Assembly: GCA_964016985.1 (NCBI GenBank)
Contig: OZ024836.1
Location: 37,070,152-37,134,151 of the forward strand
Source: Anodontia alba
Lineage: Eukaryota > Mollusca > Bivalvia > Lucinida > Lucinidae
Reading direction: 5' to 3'
Length of the DNA: 64,000 nucleotides
In this document: positions 31,101 to 36,823 of the stretch, piece after piece
Position numbering within the stretch: position 1 is the stretch's first letter
Layout of the letters: each line of letters opens with the position of its first letter
Program-made: the position numbers and the translations under genes
The notes under the pieces: model-generated
Database searches by the model: none
What the model was told of the DNA's origin: nothing
Seen by the model: only the letters and a program-made list of their open reading frames with translations

Positions 31101-32253
31101 AATGTCAGAACCAGTTTTCTGGGAAAAATAAGAAAAAAAAATATTTCAATATGTTGCCTGCTGAAAATTTTACCCTGTGAGCTAAGCATAAAGTTATATA
31201 TTGAAATGATGACGGGGTGACATTTCATTCAAATTATCTTCTTTTGAAACATTTTGATCTTTGTAAAGTTTAGATGAAATTTCTACCCTTACTTCCATTT
31301 GAATGATAAAAGGGCACTTTCATTGAAATGTCCAGTCCAACTTACAAGTAAAAGTGTAAATGGAATTAAAATTATTTTAACATGCAATCTGCAATTACTA
31401 ACTAGTAGATTGCAAGTCAAAGCAGCAGTAACAGACAACATTCTGATTTTTTGTAGAAAATAAGGATTGAAATTTCATTTGAACTATCTGCTTAGCAGAT
31501 GATTCACAAGAGATTTGACATCTCAAGAGGCTTACTTTCTTGGAAAAATATCAAGCAAAGATTTTAGAATGTTAGAATCTCGTCTGCTGCAATTTTCAGT
31601 TTAAGGTTAATTCAGCGTGCTTATGATAAATATATAATAGTAGTAATCAATAGGTATGTTTCAATTTAAGGGGAATAAATACACTTTCAGGGGTGACAAC
31701 TCTGACAATCATTTTTTCTCCTTGCGCAAAAGGGGTCTACTCTAAAAGGAAAGAATTTGCTCCCACAGGGAGCAAATTCTTTCCTTTTAGAGTAGACCCC
31801 TTTCAGAAAGGAATTGGTATACACAAAAGCAAACAGGAAGTCATAAGTTGTCTCCCTTGTCAAAAAAATGGTGGCAAAATCTACCAAGTTTATCCGTTTA
31901 CATTAAGTAAAAATTCTTTCTTTCAGATTGCAACACTGAAGGATCAGCTAGCCACAGAGATGCGTAAAAGACAACAATACATCTCACGCAGTGCTCGTAC
32001 AGGGGAAGAAATTTCCGACATACGATCCATGTTAGATACCTCCTTGTCCAATGTTGGCCGTGATGCATCATTAGACCCACATCTCCTTGAAGTGGAAACC
32101 AGAAAGCTTGACGATTCTATAGATATCCACGGTTATCCAAGCCGCACACCAACCAGGCGTCGATCACCATTACGTACCCCACCCACCAGACTGGGACCCT
32201 CATTGAGACGTAGTATGAGCCCGGGATCCTTCCGTCACAAAATGAAAAAGTAG
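6968..32253 (+). CDS. CROCC: Rootletin (ciliary rootlet coiled-coil protein), C-terminal part, 8 exons
   Basis: Rootletin forms the striated rootlet that anchors the basal body of cilia and links paired centrioles. The model joins 6968-7108, 7991-8130, 9131-9260, 12652-12852, 18102-18271, 25234-25254, 30797-30938 and 31927-32253. All junctions have AG/GT borders and the phases fit, giving 423 residues and a TAG stop. The product is continuous coiled coil with the vertebrate rootletin signatures in order: LQERVQALQRAL, EKREMEREQVRLEKDKTALQ (then KTLDKVEREKIR), and LDARERAHRQKVKGMEE. Identification rests on recalled similarity to the C-terminal end of vertebrate rootletin. The rest (over a thousand residues in vertebrates) must lie to the left. 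After the coiled coil comes a basic tail that I do not recall in the human protein. Introns are packed with palindromic elements. Confidence 0.9.
7240..7358. mobile_element. Family B palindrome (intronic)
   Basis: Near-perfect inverted repeat: 'tttgtccatgaaaatacatg' on the left and its complement on the right around 'atgcctcattgaggcact'. Confidence 0.75.
7359..7990. other. CROCC intron, no clear feature
   Basis: Contains A/T runs, a decayed family B fragment near 7470-7545 and unassigned sequence up to the acceptor. No coding signal is visible. Confidence 0.5.
7991..8130 (+). CDS. CROCC: CROCC coding exon b
   Basis: Acceptor 'ttttttctgcag' and donor AAG|gtcagt. Phase 0 in, phase 2 out. It encodes VNLLNHSLSDNAAHITELED followed by RITQLQRALTSSEHDRRILQ and ERLDTTR. 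The stretch EHDRRILQERL matches the vertebrate rootletin EHEKRILQERV. Confidence 0.9.
8150..8262 (+). mobile_element. Family G element, partial, next to exon b
   Basis: Starts 'cttgctgaaccggacatgcc' and carries the GATCAGTTGGCTTC hairpin. It begins only about 20 bp after the exon b donor; the distal half is missing. Confidence 0.65.
8330..8635 (+). repeat. Minisatellite, ~36-bp units
   Basis: 'cctgaaccacttcaaaccaa' starts near 8386, 8422, 8456 and 8492. More diverged copies ('ctccttcccgaaccacttc', 'aactgtactta') continue to about 8635. Confidence 0.75.
8750..9013 (+). mobile_element. tRNA-derived SINE, 5'-truncated
   Basis: Same family as the minus-strand copies at 53325-53630 and 54100-54405. 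It holds 'ttcaacctctgccaagtc', 'gtgcacaagactagttaac', 'aggactaagcctgcccagta' and a tail 'ctcaacacaaacaaacaa'. The A-box end is lost. Confidence 0.7.
9131..9260 (+). CDS. CROCC: CROCC coding exon c
   Basis: Acceptor 'tgttaatgttacag', donor ACT|gtaagt. Its first base completes the split Arg codon from exon b (AG|A). It encodes QALNEAKKQNHNLLERVQGI then QNELSDADVRKAELDGQVRT. The vertebrate equivalent reads RQALTEAQRQS. Ends in phase 0. Confidence 0.9.
9288..9322 (+). repeat. G-rich low-complexity tract
   Basis: Runs of 4-9 G separated by single A or T, about 28 bp inside the intron after the exon c donor. It gives spurious Gly-rich frames. Confidence 0.7.
9388..9598. mobile_element. Family H element (copy 1)
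   Basis: Contains 'ttttcaaaaaataccataag', the hairpin around CAGGCTCGACATTTTATCAG inside AAACAGTTTGGACCC, then 'gttatcagcagacaacaaaa' and the end 'gccgggaaagagttaa'. Confidence 0.7.
9626..11053. mobile_element. Family E pogo/Tigger-like DNA element, 1.43 kb, non-autonomous
   Basis: The left end TACAGTTGACTCTCGTTATC and the right end, whose complement is TACAGTCGACTCTCGTTATC, form terminal inverted repeats starting CAGT and flanked by TA. These features fit the pogo/Tigger branch of Tc1/mariner. No transposase frame is visible. The interior is richer in G+C than its surroundings. Confidence 0.75.
11057..11346 (+). mobile_element. tRNA-derived SINE
   Basis: A pol III A-box-like start 'cagtggctcagtggtagagc' follows GGCA. 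The tail is 'aagcccaaatcaaacaaaca'. It sits directly against the right end of the 1.43-kb DNA element. The head differs slightly from the 53-54 kb SINEs. Confidence 0.7.
11568..11722. mobile_element. Family B palindrome with extra inner hairpin
   Basis: Outer arms 'aaaacatatgttgtgggtac' and complement at 11634-11720. A further small hairpin 'ttcttcacaaaaatatg' / 'gtttttgtgaagaa' lies just left of it. Confidence 0.65.
11800..12145. mobile_element. Family B palindrome split by a family A insertion
   Basis: The B arms 'gacatgttgtgagtac' (left) and 'tactcataaggagtgcc' onward (right) are separated by the A element at 11858-12074. Confidence 0.7.
11858..12074. mobile_element. Family A element (copy 2), nested
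   Basis: Ends CGGTAAATGTCCTAAAATTT and complement with TA on both sides. The central hairpin is GATCATACTGCTCCTTC / GGAGCAGTCTGATC. Inserted at a TAC in the host B element. Confidence 0.8.
12490..12575. mobile_element. Family B fragment
   Basis: 'gaaaatatattgtgggtact' and 'ggaacatatgttttcaggga' with a deleted core. Confidence 0.5.
12652..12852 (+). CDS. CROCC: CROCC coding exon d
   Basis: Acceptor 'atatcatacag', donor AAG|gttgtt (weaker than its neighbours). The exon has 67 codons, phase 0 at both ends. It encodes MLVQRQEAEQELNQKIQVLT, then LQERVQALQRALAAVETEKR and the EMEREQVRLEKDKTALQ block, ending KTLDK. This is the most diagnostic rootletin segment in the window. Confidence 0.93.
13098..13374. 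mobile_element. Family C element (copy 1)
   Basis: About 275 bp with inverted ends ACGAAAACACGCCTATTC / ATAGGCATGTTTTAGT. The internal palindrome is ACATAGATTGTGGGTTCTCG / complement around GCCTCACTGAGGC. It also carries 'aaccccagttttactatata'. Confidence 0.8.
13467..13520 (+). repeat. (GTTTGC)n simple repeat
   Basis: Hexamer GTTTGC and variants repeated near the 5' end of Helentron-like element 1. Confidence 0.8.
13975..14940 (+). repeat. ~128-bp tandem repeat array, about 7 copies
   Basis: 'ctaggtcattgtgacctata' begins at 14111, 14239, 14367, 14496 and 14624, giving periods of 128-129 bp. Diverged copies flank these on both sides. The units are very similar, which suggests recent expansion or homogenisation. 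Confidence 0.9.
15354..15425 (+). repeat. (CGTT)n simple repeat
   Basis: CGTTCGTC/CGTTCGTA tetramer-based repeats inside Helentron-like element 2. They give spurious frames rich in RSFVRS and ERTYERTN. Confidence 0.85.
15430..17340 (+). repeat. ~180-bp tandem repeats of Helentron-like element 2
   Basis: 'gtcagggtcaaagtttttgc' recurs near 15608 and 15787. Three units at 15430-15970 are nearly identical. From about 15970 to 17340 the units diverge and alternate with a second unit type ('ttatatagctatatcatcaa'). Confidence 0.85.
17604..18101 (+). other. CROCC intron, unassigned
   Basis: No gene or clear repeat, apart from the polypyrimidine region before the exon e acceptor. Confidence 0.5.
18102..18271 (+). 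CDS. CROCC: CROCC coding exon e
   Basis: Acceptor 'tattttgtgatag', donor AAAG|gtaata. Phase 0 in, phase 2 out. It encodes VEREKIRTEELASKSVMERT then SLDRSLMRVEEDNSDLAQKL and QNLQAQLAEAEQQHAQ. VEREK continues the rootletin KTLDKVEREKLR motif. Confidence 0.9.
18345..18465. mobile_element. Family B palindrome
   Basis: Arms 'ctccataaaaacataaattg' and complement around 'agcaccttcttgaagtgctt'. Confidence 0.75.
18870..19080. mobile_element. Family F palindrome
   Basis: 'aacctttaaagtgccattca', hairpin CTGACATTTTATGTGAAT / complement, ending 'gctttgagggttaa'. Confidence 0.75.
19151..19373. mobile_element. Family J element (copy 1)
   Basis: Ends 'accatatttaccctgagtat' and 'ttatggtaaataccgtac'. The central hairpin is GATGAGATGCTGCATTC / TGCAGCATCTCATC inside the shared AACA-TGTGGACC segment. 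Confidence 0.75.
19385..19615. mobile_element. Family I element
   Basis: Hairpin 'gaatttgctccctttgggag' with flanking 'tttaagagaagcccc' and 'gttgtctcctttcaaaaa'. Confidence 0.65.
19880..20010 (+). mobile_element. tRNA-like SINE head plus family B fragment
   Basis: 'ctgtttggcctagtggttag' resembles a pol III A-box. It is cut off by a B-like palindrome ending 'accatgtttttgtggaaaaa'. Confidence 0.4.
20092..20402. mobile_element. Family E short copy (MITE)
   Basis: Ends TACAGTTATCTCGACC / 'gagataacgagagttgactg' plus TA. About 310 bp, with a central perfect hairpin 'ggaaaagaggagaaattgct' / complement. Confidence 0.75.
20508..20950. mobile_element. Family B element interrupted by family D
   Basis: The B palindrome arms (20520-20624) run into the D element at 20625. 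B-like sequence ('aggaggaaaaaaaa') resumes at about 20900. Confidence 0.55.
20625..20899. mobile_element. Family D element (copy 1), nested in family B
   Basis: Inverted ends CCTGGGCCCAGTTGTTCAAA / complement. The inner hairpin is TGTGAGTAGCTTTTTCATTT / 'gcaaaagctactcacatg'. Confidence 0.75.
21160..21345 (+). mobile_element. SINE 3' part (tRNA-Ser/Leu-like family)
   Basis: 'ggtccggagttcaaattttg' resembles a B-box. It continues 'ggcggaattcagctcatggc' and 'tctcgatatgccttaaataa', as in the copy at 39435-39865. Confidence 0.55.
21473..21590. mobile_element. Family B palindrome
   Basis: Near-perfect arms 'ccataaaaacatatgttgtt' / complement around 'gtgcctcgctgaggcact'. Confidence 0.8.
21639..21853. 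mobile_element. Family A element (copy 3)
   Basis: 'tcctaaaatttcgaacacta' on the left, 'cttttaggacattcacagta' on the right. The hairpin loop is shortened (ACTGCTCAGGAGCAATC). Confidence 0.7.
22424..22637. mobile_element. Family F element
   Basis: 'ttaacccttaaagcgccatg' to 'attggtgctttaagggttaa', with a long T run and CTTGACATTTCATGTGAATC-type arms. Confidence 0.8.
22660..22890. mobile_element. Family I element
   Basis: 'gagagacaactctttcgttt', hairpin 'gaatttgctccctctgggag', then 'gcaaacaggaagtcatgaaa' and 'ggcagaaaatctaccatgtg'. Confidence 0.75.
23218..23465. mobile_element. Family J element (copy 2)
   Basis: Ends 'ggtaccatatttaccggaca' and 'cttagggtaaatatggtact'. The hairpin is GATGAGATGCCACAGAATG / complement. 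Small direct repeats ('agatggtacc') lie at the left end. Confidence 0.75.
23631..23993. mobile_element. Family E2 pogo-like element (copy 2)
   Basis: Ends TACTAGAACCTCTTTATG and 'aagaggttgtaatgta'. It holds repeated 'ttcattataagacagttctc' units and the hairpin TGTATAGATTATATAGAAAA / complement. Confidence 0.65.
24297..24574. mobile_element. Family C element (copy 2)
   Basis: Ends CATCACAAAAACATGCCTAT / complement. The inner palindrome is CAGATTGTGAGTACTTG / complement. Confidence 0.8.
24700..25165 (+). mobile_element. Possible second-type repeat split by family H
   Basis: 'ggccccagcttcaaagaagt' on the left and 'ttggaggcattgtgtttta' on the right flank a segment with 'ggtcagcttattttgggctg'. 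Terminal similarity suggests an inverted-end element, weakly supported. Confidence 0.35.
24814..24972. mobile_element. Family H element, shortened
   Basis: 'ttaactctttgcatgctggg' to 'aggaaaagagttaa'. The central hairpin is half deleted ('cagggcctgatctgggtcct'). Confidence 0.7.
25234..25254 (+). CDS. CROCC: CROCC 21-nt microexon
   Basis: Between 'ttttaaatttaacag' and gtaagt lies a 21-nt segment. Phase 2 in and phase 2 out: it completes Arg from exon e (AG|A), adds MLEADR, and leaves AA for a Lys completed by the next exon. The added seven residues equal one coiled-coil heptad. With or without it the frame is kept. The donor is a perfect consensus. Whether it is always included cannot be seen. 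Confidence 0.7.
25296..25590. mobile_element. Family F element, extended
   Basis: 'cctttaacctgctgaattta' to 'tacagagtggtaaaggttaa' with two successive hairpins, CTTGACATTTCATATGGATT-type and GACATTTTATGTGAATTG-type. Confidence 0.6.
25850..26048 (-). mobile_element. Family G element, decayed
   Basis: 'ttgtcctgctgaacccggat' ... 'tggcatcttaatttattcag' ... 'catggcaagggttaa'. The GATCAGTT arm is kept but its partner is lost. Confidence 0.6.
26065..26870. mobile_element. Cluster of family I copies and a palindrome
   Basis: Two or three family I copies: 26065-26240 decayed and 26600-26870 with a perfect hairpin 'ggaaaaggtttgctcccaaa' / complement at about 26740-26790. F-like remnants and A runs (26310-26350, 26455-26472) lie between them. 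Confidence 0.55.
27148..27178 (+). repeat. Poly(A) low-complexity tract
   Basis: A nearly pure run of A of about 25 bases inside an AT-rich stretch. Confidence 0.8.
27310..27665. mobile_element. Dispersed repeat with TCTCACAGAATTT motifs
   Basis: Starts 'catacatgccatatctcaca' and ends 'cagcttatggcatgtatgca', so the ends are inverted (ACATGCCAT / ATGGCATGT). A second copy lies at 63437-63742 in the same orientation. 'atctcacagaatttt' recurs within it. Confidence 0.7.
27795..28011. mobile_element. Family A element (copy 4)
   Basis: Ends GTAAATGTCATAAAATTTCG / complement. Perfect hairpin GATCAGACTGCTCCTGAAGG / complement. Confidence 0.75.
28079..28256. mobile_element. Family A element (copy 5), truncated
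   Basis: Left end and central hairpin are intact ('ctgctctcgtaggagcagtc' at the turn). The right end is missing after 'gccattttgtcagaaac'. Confidence 0.7.
28314..28503 (+). mobile_element. Family G element
   Basis: 'ttaacccttgtcctgctgaa' to 'gttcagcaggacaagtgtta'. The inner hairpin is shortened to GATCAGCCAACTGATC. Confidence 0.75.
28960..29268. mobile_element. Two adjacent family F copies
   Basis: One at about 28960-29127 ('gagaaaataaggcttggcag') and one at about 29133-29268 with hairpin 'aaattgtctcctttgaagac'. Confidence 0.6.
29320..29588. mobile_element. Family C element (copy 3)
   Basis: Ends ATCACGAAAACACGCCTATG / complement. The core palindrome has one arm shortened (CGTTAGAACCGCCTCTAACTA). 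Confidence 0.8.
30268..30613. mobile_element. Pogo-like element with duplicated palindrome centre
   Basis: Ends 'ccatcgttacaacgacagca' and 'cgagtgtcggtataaagagg' resemble E2-type ends. The inner palindrome (30395-30490) has the centre 'gcctcactgaggcaattct' twice in a row. Confidence 0.5.
30797..30938 (+). CDS. CROCC: CROCC coding exon f
   Basis: Acceptor 'tttatttctcag', donor ACG|gtgagt. Its first base completes the split codon; phase 0 out. It encodes LIDLTTRHRAETEMETERLR then QAQMQAEKLLDARERAHRQK and VKGMEET. The block LDARERAHRQKVKGMEE is very close to vertebrate rootletin LEARERAHRQRVRGLEE. GC content is higher than in the introns around it. Confidence 0.93.
30990..31185. mobile_element. 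Family F/H-like palindrome
   Basis: 'ctctttaactgcagcagatg' and hairpin GACATTCCATGCAAATTGTC / complement around CAGTGGAG. Confidence 0.65.
31425..31610. mobile_element. Family F element
   Basis: 'agcagtaacagacaacattc' and 'tcgtctgctgcaattttcag' flank a damaged palindrome with GAACTATCTGCTTAGCAGAT. Confidence 0.6.
31665..31912. mobile_element. Family I element just upstream of the last CROCC exon
   Basis: Perfect hairpin 'aaagaatttgctcccacagg' / complement with arms extending through GGGGTCTACTCT / AGAGTAGACCCC. It ends about 15 bp before the acceptor of the last exon and is open in that exon's frame. Confidence 0.75.
31927..32253 (+). CDS. CROCC: CROCC terminal coding exon
   Basis: Acceptor 'attctttctttcag'; the frame joins exon f in phase 0 and ends in TAG. 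It opens IATLKDQLATEMRKRQQYIS, matching the end of the vertebrate coiled coil (STLKGQLQQELRR). A tail of about 85 residues follows: an acidic/neutral part (ISDIRSMLDTSLSNVGRDAS) and a basic end with RTPTRRRSPLRTPP, LRRSMSPGS and HKMKK. Confidence 0.93.
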   Translation: MATLKDQLATEMRKRQQYISRSARTGEEISDIRSMLDTSLSNVGRDASLDPHLLEVETRKLDDSIDIHGYPSRTPTRRRSPLRTPPTRLGPSLRRSMSPGSFRHKMKK

Positions 32254-32479
32254 TGCCTCAGCGAAGGAATATTTTTTCTGCCTTAAAAAAATTGAACTAT
32301 TTTTAGAATCTAGTTATTTATAGATTTCATTGTCCAATAGTCATGAGATGAAATCAAAATGTGCTATGCAACATTGCTGACCTGCTGCCAGCAACAATTT
32401 GTAGACAACAATATTAAATTAAGCAGTTTTACTGACAGTAAAATGACTTGTGATTCATTAAAATGAAATAGCAAAGCCT

Positions 32480-32650
32480 TATTGTCAGAAATGTGGTATT
32501 AACAATAGGTAATCAGACAATTAGGCCTGAGTAAACAGTACAGACGCAGATCAGATGCTGCAGAATGCAGCATCTGATCAGGGTCTGAACTGTTTACCAC
32601 TCATCCAGCTATTTTTAGACACATAAGCTGGAAATACAGTTGACATTCAA
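32480..32650. mobile_element. Family J element (copy 3)
   Basis: Hairpin GATCAGATGCTGCAGAATGC / complement within AACAGTACAGACGC / 'gggtctgaactgttt', then 'ccactcatccagctattttt'. Confidence 0.7.
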
Positions 32651-32769
32651 ATTCTAGGACAAGTCTTGAAAGCAATTACAGTGTCAAAGTACTAAGAATA
32701 AATTCAGTAAATACATTTGTACTTTAAATGAGCCTACACATGAGAAAAGGGTACTTATCATATAGGCGA

Positions 32770-32835
32770 CCAGCAAAGGCTCAGGCAAGCCTGCGCATAA
32801 GCGCGGTCGTGCCAGAGCCTTTGCTGTTCACAGAT
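32770..32835. repeat. Short hairpin repeat
   Basis: Arms 'cagcaaaggctcaggcaagc' / complement-like 'gccagagcctttgctg' around 'gcataagcgcgg'. Similar arms appear near 12330-12470 and 42540-42600. Confidence 0.5.
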
Positions 32836-33021
32836 GTGTATTAGCGACCTTGATGAAGCTTCAGGCAAAAAAACGCATGTCTGTCACCCCAGTAGGGGAC
32901 TGTGCATGCACATTTGCAAAACCACAAATCATAAGGTCTCTTGTTTTAGTGTGCCGGCTCAAATGTTGTCTTCTAAGTTTTTTCTTGTAGCAGGGTCAAC
33001 ATCCATCACTTCATGAATAAA

Positions 33022-33437
33022 GAATGATTGTGGGGAGTAAAAGCTTAAAAAATAACGAAGTTTGGAGTTCCTGATATTTTTTTTTTTTTTTTTAAGAAAA
33101 AGCGACTTGGGTGAAGAATTTGTTCTAAATGGACCAACACAAAGTCATTCTTACATTCCATAATGTGAATGTGTGAAAAAAATGTAAACAATTAGATATC
33201 ATATACATGTATGTCTGCAAGAAAACAGAATTGTATACATGTATTTGCTTGTAAGAATATGTATCGAACAGCATAAAAAATTACTGTGTATTGTATTTTT
33301 GGTAAAGGGCAGGATTTGGCGTGTTACTATAGCTCAAGGTTACGAGCTCTGTCTTGCAAAAAAGATGCTCATGTATGTACCGACAGAGAAGACCAAGATC
33401 AGTCTGTACCTGATCAAGACATTTACTTTTCATCAGT
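33022..33437. other. Unassigned intergenic stretch
   Basis: Nothing recognisable apart from a T run near 33080. Confidence 0.5.
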
Positions 33438-33654
33438 ACTGTAAATGTCCTAAAATTTCGAACACCAGTTTCTGACAAAATGCCATATGCAAACAGTGCA
33501 GACCCAGATCAGACTGCCCCTGAAGGAGCAGTCTGATCAGGGTTTCACTGTTTGCCATTTCACTAAGCATTTTAAGAGACAAATGCATAAAAAGCAAAAT
33601 TTAAGCCAAAAAAGTATGGAATTAAGTGTTCGAAATTTTAGGACATTTACCATA
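33438..33654. mobile_element. Family A element (copy 6)
   Basis: TA-flanked ends CTGTAAATGTCCTAAAATTT / complement; hairpin GATCAGACTGCCCCTGAAGG / complement. Confidence 0.8.
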
Positions 33655-33914
33655 GATTTTTCAGCTGATTCTATTGGCAACTCAAGAAAGCCTTCCCCGT
33701 TTGCATATACCTTGAGTCCCTTTTTTATGTGACATGGCTCGTATGATGATATCTTGACTGAATGTCTTGTTTTTATTTTGAAATATATATATTTAATTGA
33801 ACTGAAATATTAGCTATATGTTTTCACCCGATCTGTGATTGTAATGGTACTAAGTCACCAAACAATTTTTGTTTTTGGAATAGTTGCAATTTTTCTCATT
33901 GAAACATGGCTTCA

Positions 33915-34150
33915 GATAAGGCGATAATCTGGATAATTATGCTCCCCACAACCTATGGGAGGGGAAATATTGATTTTAGTGCAGATCCCGTTGGCATTGG
34001 CATAACACTTTCTTGTCTGCACTATCTCATGAACCAGTGGTTGGATTCTTACCAAATTTTCATGGATATATAATTGGGACATAACAGTAAACTGATTAGA
34101 TTTTGGTGACCTTGACCTAATTTTCAAGGTCACAGCAGTGGAAAAACTGA
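33915..34150. repeat. Possible Helentron-like remnant
   Basis: 'caaggtcacagcagtgg' and 'accttgacctaattttc' recall the tandem units of the Helentron-like elements. 'ctccccacaacctatggg' near the left could be a terminal hairpin. Weak. Confidence 0.3.
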
Positions 34151-34309
34151 AAATTCACAGTTGGGGGACATCTTTTTTTCACTGAAAACACCGTTATTAG
34201 TACTTGTTTTGGCACCAGACCAGGTGTTGTAGGTCCTCATTAGAATTGCCTCACATGTAATTTAATGAATACTGAAAACCATCGATCTAGATAAGAAGAG
34301 TTTCCAGAT

Positions 34310-34440
34310 ATTAATATTTTCTTATTTCTTCATGAAAACATATGTTGTGGGTATTTATTAAAAGCACCTCTGCACGGGGCTTCTAATGAACTCACACAAC
34401 ATAATTATGTTTTCATGGAGAAATATGAAAAATATTGATG
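34310..34440. mobile_element. Family B palindrome
   Basis: 'cttcatgaaaacatatgttg' / complement around 'agcacctctgcacggggctt'. Confidence 0.65.
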
Positions 34441-34739
34441 CTTTCTGGTATCAAATCTCCCAGATTACCTCCTTTATTGAGCTATGTCAAATTGATCAAG
34501 CATATGTGATATTTTGTTTGTTTTGTCTGTAGTGTTTGTTTCTTAGAAAAAGTTTGTTTTATAAACAAAATCATGATAGATCAGATAATCAAAATTTTCT
34601 TTTCTTGTCCTGGGTGACATCAGATGAAAGGTGATGCATGTATGGCAAAGACCCAGATTGGATAAATTGGCTGAACTGATCGGGACATTTTTTTTCAGTG
34701 TCCAGTCTTGTTTATGTCATCTGTGACTGAAGGATGAAC

Positions 34740-34860
34740 TCTGTTCACTTATATGTGAACAATGTTCAACAGTGCATGAACCATGTTTATGATATGTGAG
34801 CTATGTTCACGGTTCAATGGTATGTGAATCATGTCCACCAGTACGTATGCCAGTATATCT
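34740..34860 (+). repeat. Short degenerate tandem repeat
   Basis: Units resembling 'tatgtgaacaatgttca' recur at roughly 28-bp spacing. Confidence 0.5.
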
Positions 34861-35484
34861 AGATGCATAGGCTGACATGGGCTTTTTTTTAGCATGTCCA
34901 AGTCTCCACTTCCTTGACATGGCCCTCTTTGTCTTACAATATCATGACCTGAATCATTATGAGCTCCTATTTTCGACAACTTTCAGGAGTTCTTAAAATT
35001 CTAAGCTTTAAAAAGAATCCCATTTGAAACTATGTCATGTAAAGTGAAGAAATTCTGGTCAGTGATTGGAATAAACTGCTGATTGTAGTAAATGGTCAAA
35101 TTTTTATGCTTATTGCTTTTGTAAGCTTGATTCTGGGACAGATTTTTGGTGACTAAAAATACCATTCATTGTTCAGAGTTTTTTCTGGGCAAGTAAAAAT
35201 AGAAAACCTAGTAAATAGAAAATTGCCCAGATTTAGATAGCAAAGAGCATAGATTCTGATCAGACGGATTGGTTCTTGGGTCAGTTATACTTGGGCATGG
35301 CTTGTATAATCTAAAAATGTACTGCTGCTTTTACACGATCAAAACTCTTTTTGGATTTTTTTTCTAAAAATCAAAAAAAAAAAAAAAAAAAAATCTTTTA
35401 ACAGAATACATTATTTTACTCAATATACTGCTGAAGAATAAGGCAAATAATTTGGATATGGTTGGTATTTATTTTATCATGCAC
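34861..35484. other. Unassigned intergenic stretch
   Basis: No coding or clear repeat signal apart from an A run at 35372-35393. Confidence 0.5.
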
Positions 35485-35765
35485 ATAATTAGAACTTTGC
35501 ATGCTGGGTAAAAATTTCTGCAGACGACCTTGTGAAATATTTTTACTTTATCCTAAAAGTAGAATTTTTACTTTATCCTTAAAATAGGATTTGATATTTT
35601 TTAATTTTAATTTTTCATTGAAAATAGGGTTTGATATTTCATGCAAGTTGTGTCTGTAAAGCAAAGTGAAATATCAAACTCTATTTTCTATGAAAAATTA
35701 AAAGAATAAAAAATCAATTTTCTTGTCATCTGCTGAATTTGCCTAGGGTGCTAAAAGATTAATCA
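35485..35765. mobile_element. Family F/H-like palindrome
   Basis: 'actttgcatgctgggtaaaa' to 'tagggtgctaaaagattaa' with arms GATATTTCATGCAAGTTGT / complement. The left arm is partly duplicated. Confidence 0.6.
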
Positions 35766-36059
35766 TATTTTAAATCATTAATCATGTTTTTATTGGAGTT
35801 GTCTGTGTTTGGTGTTATGTGAATCATTGTTAGATTTGACGAAAACTTACTTCCCTGTAGTGAACATGGACTGGTCCATGTGTGGGATGCTAAAAATAGA
35901 TGTGGAATGTTCCACTCTAGCAGTGGGTTAGATTAGGCAGGGTTTAGGACTTGCTTTGTTAAGTGTCAGTATTATATACATGTACACAAATTATGTATTC
36001 AGGATTTTCAACTCTGTGATAAAAATGTCACAAGATCAGAAAAGCGGAGGTTAAAATTT

Positions 36060-36180
36060 CATTTCCATATATTTTGTGAGAAAAAAGCAAATTTAATCTC
36101 TTTCATATATTTTGTGAGAATAAAGCAAATTCAATCCCACTTTCATATATTTTGTGAGAATAAAGCAAATTTAATGCTTT
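36060..36180 (+). repeat. Short tandem repeat, ~45-bp units
   Basis: 'catatattttgtgagaa(t/a)aaagcaaatt' occurs three times, starting at about 36066, 36105 and 36144. Confidence 0.7.
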
Positions 36181-36200
36181 CATTGAATCACAAAATTTTG

Positions 36201-36237
<37 letters not shown>

Positions 36238-36605
36238 TTTCAGAGATTTCCCTGTTATCAGTTTGCACAGATGTAATGCATAAAATATCATGGAGAACAA
36301 AGAGTATCATCATTTTTATCTGAAAACGTTTTTATTTTAACAGCTTTATATCAGAGGTAAACCCCATTTTTCTGATTTCATGACATTTCTTTGATGTTTC
36401 GTGTAGATTTAGTGTGCATTATATATAAAAAAAAAAACAAAAGTTTGTGTCAAGTTGCTTTTTTTATGCTTGAGTCACTCTGTAGCAAAAAGTGTCTTTA
36501 GGGCCTATGTCAAAGGCCCTGATCAGACTACAAGGATGCTCAGACTGATCTGAGCCTTTGCACATGCCCAAAGACCTTTTCTGAAGGTCAAGCTCCGTTT
36601 TGAAT

Positions 36606-36823
36606 TATGGTAAATGTCCTAAAATTTTGAACACATTATTCTTTACATTTTTTGCCCTAAATTCTGCCTTTTATGCATTTCTGTCTGAATTACTTAGTGG
36701 AATGGCAAACACTGTAGACCCTGATCAGACTGCTCCTGAAGGAGCAGTCTGATCTGGGTCTGCACTGTTTGTGTATGCCATTTTGTCGGAAATTTAGTAC
36801 GGAATTTTAGGGCATTTACTGTA
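36606..36823. mobile_element. Family A element (copy 7)
   Basis: 'tggtaaatgtcctaaaattt' / 'ttttagggcatttactgta' ends; perfect hairpin GATCAGACTGCTCCTGAAGG / complement. Confidence 0.8.

Larger units (their letters stand above)
32254..33021 (+). promoter_or_regulatory. CROCC: Putative CROCC 3' UTR with poly(A) signals
   Basis: AATAAA occurs at 32697-32702 and 33016-33021 downstream of the stop. Either could be used. A family J repeat (32480-32650) lies in between. The end is not proven by sequence. Confidence 0.4.

Noticed and set aside
31693..31926. Upstream extension of the last rootletin exon's open frame
   Set aside because: It lies in a family I hairpin, and a good acceptor at 31926 with correct phase explains the exon start.
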